From a virus: a DNA stretch of 60,797 bases. The notes beneath the pieces were generated by a model. That model was given only the letters and a program-made list of their open reading frames with translations. It was not told the DNA's origin and did no database searches. Location: IMG/VR virus record IMGVR_UViG_3300037357_000143, positions 1 through 60,797 of that record; one strand, 5' to 3'. The position numbers and the translations under genes are program-made. Shown piece by piece: positions 56,742 through 60,797 of this stretch (positions are counted from its first letter, which is position 1; every line of letters begins with the position of its first letter).

Positions 56742-56761
56742 GCCCGAATGAAAATTCGGGC
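56742..56761 (+). other. perfect GNRA-tetraloop hairpin
   Basis: GCCCGAAT/ATTCGGGC with a GAAA loop, five bases before tRNA-Pro. Very stable; may be a processing or packing element. Confidence 0.65.
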
Positions 56762-56766
56762 ATTTA

Positions 56767-56842
56767 GGGATTGTGGTCTAGTCTGGTTTAGGATTGGGCG
56801 TTTGGAACGCTTAGGTCGCTGGTTCGAATCCAGCCAATCCCA
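56767..56842 (+). tRNA. tRNA-Pro(TGG)
   Basis: Acceptor GGGATTG/CAATCCC; anticodon arm GGGCG-TTTGGAA-CGCTT. Confidence 0.9.
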
Positions 56843-56845
56843 TTT

Positions 56846-56947
56846 GTGGTTCAGTGTAAGTCTTATATTAAAACAATGACTTCCTCGGAGAGGTTGGAGA
56901 AGAATATGAGCATTATGAGGGGATGGTTCAAATCCATCCGCCACTCA
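56846..56947 (+). tRNA. degenerate tRNA-like sequence, isotype not assigned
   Basis: A good T arm (GATGG-TTCAAAT-CCATC) and a partial acceptor (GTGG with CCAC) remain. Between them lie hairpins AAGTC/GACTT and CTTCCTCGG/TTGGAGAAG but no normal anticodon arm. Could be a tRNA pseudogene or an unusual structured RNA. Confidence 0.35.
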
Positions 56948-56955
56948 ATCATAAT

Positions 56956-57028
56956 GGCGCATGTAGTGTAACGGTTAGCACTCGAGGTTGTGATCCTCGC
57001 AGACGGAGCTCATCTCTCCGCTTGTGCC
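56956..57028 (+). tRNA. tRNA-His(GTG)
   Basis: Extra G at -1 (56956) facing C73 (57028), the hallmark of tRNA-His, here genome-encoded. Acceptor GCGCATG/CTTGTGC with one mismatch and one G-T pair; anticodon arm CGAGG-TTGTGAT-CCTCG. Confidence 0.88.
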
Positions 57029-57037
57029 CTCAATATA

Positions 57038-57109
57038 GAGCCGATAGCTTAACAGGGAAAGTCTGTCGCTGAAGACGGCAAGTCGGTGGTTCAAGTCCTC
57101 CTCGGCTCA
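57038..57109 (+). tRNA. tRNA-Phe(GAA)
   Basis: Acceptor GAGCCGA/TCGGCTC; D stem starts GCTT; anticodon arm TGTCG-CTGAAGA-CGGCA. One T-T mismatch in the T stem. Confidence 0.88.
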
Positions 57110-57133
57110 TTAGGTGATGATTATGAAATAATC

Positions 57134-57298
57134 ATGAAAATCTGTAAAAATTGTAATGGCGAAGGGATTATTAGGATCCCAAGAAGAAAGTATGTTATAA
57201 AACCAGAGCTAGACCCTTGGGATTATAGTGGATATTTTAACGGTAGAAGTTATCATATGAGAGTTTGTAAAAATTGTAATGGTAAAGGTGAAATATGA
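57134..57298 (+). CDS. CxxCxGxG zinc-finger protein, 54 aa
   Basis: CKNCNGEG and CKNCNGKGEI frame a 35-residue loop, the DnaJ-type zinc finger. ATG 57134 is chosen because the frame further upstream lies in tRNA-Phe. ATGA overlap with the next gene. Confidence 0.6.
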   Translation: MKICKNCNGEGIIRIPRRKYVIKPELDPWDYSGYFNGRSYHMRVCKNCNGKGEI

Positions 57299-57612
57299 GT
57301 AACTGGGAAATACATAAAGACAATTTTATTTACTGTTTGGCTAATAAAATATTTGAATTGAGGCCATGTGACATTGAATCTATTAACTTTGGATATTTCA
57401 GGGTAAATTTTGATAATTTAGATGAAGTGCAAAAGATATATATAGATGAAATTGAATTAAAGGTAAATGATTTTCATTTAGATGAATATGATTTTAAAGT
57501 TAATGGTGACTTGTCATTATCTGGTGTTCGTGTTGAGCAAATCTATTCATCTGATGGTGAATTAAGGATTACGTTGTATGATAAATTAGGAAATACATGG
57601 GAGATATATTGA
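57295..57612 (+). CDS. hypothetical protein, 105 aa
   Basis: Coupled by ATGA; AAGGTG site. Beta-rich acidic protein (DLSLSGVRVEQIYSSDGELRI). Function unknown. Abuts the next ATG. Confidence 0.6.
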   Translation: MSNWEIHKDNFIYCLANKIFELRPCDIESINFGYFRVNFDNLDEVQKIYIDEIELKVNDFHLDEYDFKVNGDLSLSGVRVEQIYSSDGELRITLYDKLGNTWEIY

Positions 57613-57813
57613 ATGAAATTGCCTTCAAAATATAAAATAGATTTGCCGGATATTCCAATAATCGAAAGTCATTTTAGAGATTCTGTTGTGTGTGCAGCTT
57701 GCCACCAATATATATTGGTCGAGAAGAATAATAATTTTACAAACGAAAAACATATATATCATTATGCAGAGATGATTGGTTATGATAGTAGATCTATTAA
57801 AAGGAAAAATTGA
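57613..57813 (+). CDS. small hypothetical protein, 66 aa
   Basis: Starts one codon after the previous gene. CAACHQYI suggests a zinc half-site; ends in basic SRSIKRKN. Overlaps the next gene. Confidence 0.5.
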   Translation: MKLPSKYKIDLPDIPIIESHFRDSVVCAACHQYILVEKNNNFTNEKHIYHYAEMIGYDSRSIKRKN

Positions 57814-58093
57814 AGATGAAGATAAAATCTATGGTTGTCTTTATGAGGTTCTTAGACCATGTTGTAACGATATGGATATTGGTTTAAAGTATCATCACAT
57901 TATAAGTAGTGGCATTGAAATGGAGATTCCTGACCATGAAGATAATGATTTTACTAAGCCAATTGAAGGTGGTTTAACTATATCTCATTGTCCTTGGTGT
58001 GGAGAAATAATTGCATGTCTTAACCCTTGGACCCCATTTAGAACGGCTGACATGCTTGATAAATTAGCACCAAAATCGTGTTTCTGGTTGTGA
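57782..58093 (+). CDS. hypothetical Cys/His protein, 103 aa
   Basis: ATG 57782 (an ATG at 57776 is in frame). CPWCGEIIACLNPW and RPCCNDMD give possible metal ligands; KYHHIISSG in the middle. Unknown. Confidence 0.55.
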   Translation: MIVDLLKGKIEDEDKIYGCLYEVLRPCCNDMDIGLKYHHIISSGIEMEIPDHEDNDFTKPIEGGLTISHCPWCGEIIACLNPWTPFRTADMLDKLAPKSCFWL

Positions 58094-58098
58094 TTAAA

Positions 58099-58584
58099 AT
58101 GGTTAAAATCCAATGTGAAAGTTGTAAAGAATTTAGAGAAGATACTATAATATGGAGACATGGAAATTATTGCCCAGATTGTAGTTTTGAGGATTATGAT
58201 ATGATAAAGGAGGAAAAAATGATTAAACCTTACCCTTATGAAGCGTATAGAAAAGCATTTAATTTAATGGTGGATGAAGCTGCCGAAATGTTTGACTTAT
58301 ATGAAGGAGATAAATTTACGATTGGATTTAATGCTTATGCTCCTTGGCAATTATTATACCTACAAGACGGTAATTGGCAACCAACAATTCGAATGTATGA
58401 AGATGATGATAACTTTAAATATTTTTGGGAGATGGCATATAGTGCAACACCTGCTTATGGGTGCTATTTAACTCTCAAAAAAGGAGATAGTCATTTTACT
58501 GAATTTCATGGAGAACGTTGTTATGCTAAGAATAAATATTTTGAATTTATGCCAACATTTATGTTAGAAAATAAAAGTGATTGA
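58099..58584 (+). CDS. zinc-ribbon plus unknown domain, 161 aa
   Basis: GTGAT selects ATG 58099. An N-terminal zinc ribbon (CESCKEF...YCPDC) is followed by a Trp/Tyr-rich alpha/beta domain (NAYAPWQLLYLQDGNWQP). Function unknown. Confidence 0.6.
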   Translation: MVKIQCESCKEFREDTIIWRHGNYCPDCSFEDYDMIKEEKMIKPYPYEAYRKAFNLMVDEAAEMFDLYEGDKFTIGFNAYAPWQLLYLQDGNWQPTIRMYEDDDNFKYFWEMAYSATPAYGCYLTLKKGDSHFTEFHGERCYAKNKYFEFMPTFMLENKSD

Positions 58585-58586
58585 AA

Positions 58587-58751
58587 ATGGATATTGATAA
58601 ATTCATTCTCCCTTATTTCTTTGGTAATCCTGATTGGGATTGTGAAATGGAAGTAAAAGAAGGGAAAAATGATTACGATATTGATATTAATTTTACTTTT
58701 ATTAAAAGAACACCAATTAAAACAATAGAATGCACAATTATAATAGAATAG
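58587..58751 (+). CDS. small hypothetical protein, 54 aa
   Basis: ATG after GTGATTGAAA. Acidic; ends next to tRNA-Arg with no gap. Unknown. Confidence 0.5.
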   Translation: MDIDKFILPYFFGNPDWDCEMEVKEGKNDYDIDINFTFIKRTPIKTIECTIIIE

Positions 58752-58821
58752 GGCTTATGGTGTAACAGAGAGCATTTAAGCCTTCGAAGCTTACGATCGG
58801 GGTGCAATTCCCCGTAAGCCT
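58752..58821 (+). tRNA. tRNA-Arg(TCG)
   Basis: Acceptor GGCTTAT/GTAAGCC; anticodon arm TAAGC-CTTCGAA-GCTTA. Confidence 0.88.
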
Positions 58822-58825
58822 ATTT

Positions 58826-58897
58826 GCCTCTATGACTGAATGGTAAGGTGCGTGGCTGCAAACCACGATTTCACAGGTTCGATTCCTGTTGGAGGCT
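58826..58897 (+). tRNA. tRNA-Cys(GCA)
   Basis: Acceptor GCCTCTA/TGGAGGC; anticodon arm CGTGG-CTGCAAA-CCACG. Confidence 0.9.
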
Positions 58898-58901
58898 TTA
58901 T

Positions 58902-58975
58902 GGATGTATGGGGTAGTTTGGTAGCCTACTGTTCTGATATAGCAGTCGTCGGCGGTTCGAATCCGTCTACATCCA
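58902..58975 (+). tRNA. tRNA-Ile(GAT)
   Basis: Acceptor GGATGTA/TACATCC; anticodon arm CTGTT-CTGATAT-AGCAG. Confidence 0.88.
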
Positions 58976-58979
58976 TTTA

Positions 58980-59054
58980 GGACGCTTAGCTTAGTTTGGT
59001 TAAAGCTGCGGGCTCATAACCCGACGATCGCCGATTCAAATTCGGTAGTGTCCA
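58980..59054 (+). tRNA. tRNA-(CAT), Ile2 or Met
   Basis: Acceptor GGACGCT/AGTGTCC; anticodon arm CGGG-CTCATAA-CCCG. The D arm and loop resemble archaeal tRNA-Ile(CAT), whose C34 would need host agmatidine modification; elongator or initiator Met cannot be excluded. Confidence 0.8.
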
Positions 59055-59056
59055 TT

Positions 59057-59223
59057 GCCGAGGTGGTGGAGTGGTTTATCATGCCGGACTGCTAAGGTGA
59101 AAGAGTATTATTGAGTAGGCGGCCTTGACGAAGGGTTTAGCTCTTAATTAACGCTTTTTTCACACCGCGGATATCCGGTGCTTTCCTTTAGGGAAGCCAT
59201 AGGTTCGAATCCTATTCTCGGCG
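59057..59223 (+). tRNA. tRNA-Ser(GCT) with 78-nt intron
   Basis: Acceptor GCCGAGG/TCTCGGC; exons join as CCGGA-CTGCTA|A-TCCGG with anticodon GCT. Intron 59095-59172 between positions 37 and 38. A canonical bulge-helix-bulge can be drawn: CTGC pairs GCGG, bulges TA|A and AT|A, inner helix GGTG/CACC. Long variable arm as expected for Ser. Needs the archaeal splicing endonuclease. Confidence 0.93.
59095..59172 (+). other. archaeal tRNA intron
   Basis: 78 bases at the canonical 37/38 position with both splice sites in three-base bulges separated by four pairs. Confidence 0.85.
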
Positions 59224-59225
59224 TT

Positions 59226-59471
59226 ATGAAAACAACATCAGAAGCATTTGAAAAATTAAATGAATCTATACGTGAATTAGGAAGAGCAATGTTTGAAGAT
59301 ATAGGGTATATTTTATGTGAATCTTCTTTTCGAATAGAAGTGGATGATAAATATTATAATGATAATCTTGACCTTATAAATAATTGTCCTTTATTCATAA
59401 AATTTAAAATATGGTTATCATGGAAATTATATCACTATGGGTGTGAATTCTATGGTAAAGGAATAGAATAA
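59226..59471 (+). CDS. small hypothetical protein, 81 aa
   Basis: ATG 59226 is just past tRNA-Ser. No strong ribosome binding site. Helical, Trp-rich C-terminus (FKIWLSWKLYHYGCEF). Unknown. Confidence 0.5.
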   Translation: MKTTSEAFEKLNESIRELGRAMFEDIGYILCESSFRIEVDDKYYNDNLDLINNCPLFIKFKIWLSWKLYHYGCEFYGKGIE

Positions 59472-59475
59472 TATA

Positions 59476-59558
59476 GCCGGCTTGACAGAGTGGTAATGTG
59501 ATGGATTGGAAATCCATGCTTCTTCGGGAGCTCGCTGGTCCGAATCCAGCAGTCGGCG
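59476..59558 (+). tRNA. tRNA-Ser(GGA)
   Basis: Acceptor GCCGGCT/AGTCGGC; anticodon arm ATGGA-TTGGAAA-TCCAT; long variable arm. Confidence 0.9.
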
Positions 59559-59560
59559 TT

Positions 59561-59649
59561 GCGTCGGTGCTAGAATCAGGTTAATAGGCTCGGCTTGAGA
59601 CCGAGAGCCTCGTAAAAAGGGCATCCAGGTTCGAATCCTGGTCGGCGCG
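59561..59649 (+). tRNA. tRNA-Ser(TGA)
   Basis: Acceptor GCGTCGG/TCGGCGC; anticodon arm CTCGG-CTTGAGA-CCGAG; long variable arm; T arm CCAGG-TTCGAAT-CCTGG. Confidence 0.92.
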
Positions 59650-59658
59650 TTTAAATTT

Positions 59659-59730
59659 TCCCTCGTAGCATAATGGAATTGCTTTCGACTTCTAATCGAA
59701 CGAATGGGGGTTCGAATCCCCTCGAGGGAG
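59659..59730 (+). tRNA. tRNA-Arg(TCT)
   Basis: Acceptor TCCCTCG/CGAGGGA; anticodon arm TTCGA-CTTCTAA-TCGAA. Confidence 0.9.
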
Positions 59731-59734
59731 CTTA

Positions 59735-59807
59735 GCGACCTTAGTTTAACTGGTTAAAACTCCTCATTGCCAATGAGAAGATTTGGGTTCGAGTCCCAGA
59801 GGTTGCA
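59735..59807 (+). tRNA. tRNA-Gly(GCC)
   Basis: Acceptor GCGACCT/AGGTTGC; anticodon loop TTGCCAA within CCTCA/TGAGA (one mismatch). Confidence 0.88.
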
Positions 59808-59808
59808 T

Positions 59809-59988
59809 ATGTTTGCTATATTGATAGATGGTAAAAATGAATTACTCGAATTAATTGACGATGAAAATTGGGAACTCCATGATTTAATTATTTCCAATGA
59901 CAAATGGTATTATATATTAGATATTGAAAAACTAAGTGAAAATACTGTTAGATATAAAGTCGAAAAAATAGAAAGAGAGAGAAAATGA
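59809..59988 (+). CDS. small hypothetical protein, 59 aa
   Basis: ATG 59809 follows tRNA-Gly by one base, without a ribosome binding site. Acidic. ATGA overlap with the next gene. Confidence 0.5.
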   Translation: MFAILIDGKNELLELIDDENWELHDLIISNDKWYYILDIEKLSENTVRYKVEKIERERK

Positions 59989-60341
59989 GATTTAGAATGA
60001 GTGATAAACCATTTTCATTTAGAAAAGGGGATACTATCTGGACTTACGATCATTGGTCTATCTATATGATTGATGAGAATGAAGAAAATGTTTTGGATCG
60101 AGAAAAACTTGTGGCTGTATTTATTGGAGGCGATAGGTTTGGAGAGACCCCAAAAGACCTTGCTCCTTTACTTGCTGGCGATTATTGTGAATTTTTGAAC
60201 TCCAAATATTTAGACAAAGAAATGAACGCCGAGTGGGGTAAAGTAGATGTCGAGGCAAGGATTAAATATCATGAGGAGCAAATAAAAATATTAAAGACTG
60301 GAGAATATTATTGGAACAAAAATGGGGACGGAGTAGAATAA
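59985..60341 (+). CDS. hypothetical protein, 118 aa
   Basis: Coupled by ATGA. Contains RKGDTIWTYDHWSIYMIDE and a helical acidic end (MNAEWGKVDVEARIKYHEEQ). Unknown. Confidence 0.6.
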   Translation: MRFRMSDKPFSFRKGDTIWTYDHWSIYMIDENEENVLDREKLVAVFIGGDRFGETPKDLAPLLAGDYCEFLNSKYLDKEMNAEWGKVDVEARIKYHEEQIKILKTGEYYWNKNGDGVE

Positions 60342-60368
60342 GTGAAAGTTCAGGGAAGATTTAAACAA

Positions 60369-60441
60369 GCGTGATTAGTGACAATGGTTAACACCCGACG
60401 CTTCCAACGTCGGAATAGGAGTTCAAATCTCCGTGAGGGCA
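60369..60441 (+). tRNA. tRNA-Gly(TCC) with defective acceptor stem
   Basis: Anticodon arm CGACG-CTTCCAA-CGTCG is perfect and the T loop is normal, but the acceptor strands GCGTGAT and TGAGGGC form only three of seven pairs. An intact Gly(TCC) gene lies at 60725. Probably a decaying copy, or an RNA with another role. Confidence 0.6.
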
Positions 60442-60444
60442 TTT

Positions 60445-60501
60445 ATGATATGTACAAAATGTAAAGGAAGAGGTGAAATAATTGATGCGTATGGGTTTTA
60501 G
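60445..60501 (+). CDS. 18-aa CxxCxGxG micro-ORF
   Basis: MICTKCKGRGEIIDAYGF holds a single DnaJ-type half zinc finger. No ribosome binding site; overlaps the next gene. It may be a genuine micro-protein or a remnant of a longer zinc-finger gene. Confidence 0.3.
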   Translation: MICTKCKGRGEIIDAYGF

Positions 60502-60721
60502 AAGACCAGCATTGAATGTAAAACAAACATTTATTCCCAATGGGCGTTTAAAACAGTTTATTGAGCCAAATAAAAGGTTGGAGAAAGAAGAAATGGCAAG
60601 AGTACCAATACATTGTAAATTATGTGGATATTATGGAAATATAATTGTTAAAGAAAGATTCCGTAATGGTGTTTTATATTATTGTCATGAATGTGATGAA
60701 GATTTTGTAAGAGAAAGTTAA
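60485..60721 (+). CDS. zinc-ribbon protein, 78 aa
   Basis: AGAGGTGAAAT lies upstream of ATG 60485 (TTG 60482 also in frame). Basic N-terminus, then CKLCGYYGNI...YYCHECDEDF zinc ribbon. Function unknown. Confidence 0.6.
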   Translation: MRMGFRRPALNVKQTFIPNGRLKQFIEPNKRLEKEEMARVPIHCKLCGYYGNIIVKERFRNGVLYYCHECDEDFVRES

Positions 60722-60724
60722 TTT

Positions 60725-60795
60725 GCGTCTTTGGTCTAATGGTATGATACAGGGCTTCCAACTCTGTGATGGGGGATCGTTACCCTCAAGACGCA
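60725..60795 (+). tRNA. tRNA-Gly(TCC)
   Basis: Acceptor GCGTCTT/AAGACGC perfect; anticodon arm CAGGG-CTTCCAA-CTCTG. The array probably continues beyond the window edge. Confidence 0.9.
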
Positions 60796-60797
60796 TT

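Noticed and set aside
55174-56944. Protein-coding frames across the tRNA genes (55174, 55882, 56543, 56619, 56714)
   Set aside because: They translate tRNA sequences; none has a ribosome binding site or protein-like composition.
1-60797. CRISPR array
   Set aside because: No regularly spaced repeats were seen. The Cas4-like nuclease sits among replication genes, not with cas genes.

Overview
The window looks like part of the genome of a large virus (or virus-like element) of an anaerobic archaeon, most likely a methanogen of the Methanobacteriales type. The archaeal assignment rests on a tRNA-Ser interrupted by a canonical bulge-helix-bulge intron, a tRNA-Tyr with C1-G72, tRNA genes nearly all without encoded CCA, TTTATATA-type TATA boxes 20-35 bases before start codons, an archaeo-eukaryotic primase and an XPF/ERCC4 nuclease. 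Ribosome binding sites match AGGAGGTGAT. The DNA is AT-rich and almost fully coding. No capsid, tail, portal or convincing terminase gene was recognised here, so 'virus' is an inference from gene content.

Layout. (1) 1-13.6 kb: over 40 short, tightly packed plus-strand genes of unknown function, many acidic or with Cys-pair zinc ribbons, often overlapping by ATGA. (2) 13.6-14.5 kb: four small minus-strand genes. (3) 14.5-15.33 kb: a non-coding region with a large inverted repeat, four near-palindromes, four AGTAATACTT direct repeats and TATAACGATCGTTATA-type operators next to a ribbon-helix-helix gene; this is the best origin/control-region candidate. (4) 15.3-27.8 kb: a variant radical SAM protein with two proteins sharing the N-terminal motif DFVTNSSSTCY, an SNF2 helicase, a nucleotidyltransferase, a PcfJ-like protein and a YopX/DinD chimera. 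(5) 27.8-29.7 kb: a minus-strand operon carrying a LAGLIDADG endonuclease, divergent from (6) the replication and nucleotide module, 29.8-52.5 kb: MCM-like ATPase, RecA-like ATPase, thymidylate synthase, kinase-DUF4406 fusion, a uracil-DNA glycosylase fused to a PHP domain, a bacterial-type (C-family) DNA polymerase core, Cas4-like nuclease, AEP primase, XPF-type nuclease and anaerobic ribonucleotide reductase. (7) An IS200/IS605 element with TnpA and TnpB, 52.67-54.32 kb. (8) 55.2-60.8 kb: 28 tRNA or tRNA-like genes with small genes between them.

How the parts fit. The module encodes an unusual hybrid replisome: an archaeal-style primase and MCM-like helicase alongside a bacterial-style polymerase III alpha whose PHP proofreading domain has been detached, fused to a uracil glycosylase and separated from the polymerase core by five genes including an HNH homing endonuclease. 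ThyA, the kinase/DUF4406 fusion and NrdD supply deoxynucleotides anaerobically. Homing endonucleases of several families (GIY-YIG, LAGLIDADG, HNH) sit beside these genes. The tRNA array covers 19 amino acids by readable anticodon (valine not seen).

A second recurring feature is translation starts: at seven genes the only well-spaced start after a strong Shine-Dalgarno is AUA, AUU or AUC rather than AUG, GUG or UUG.
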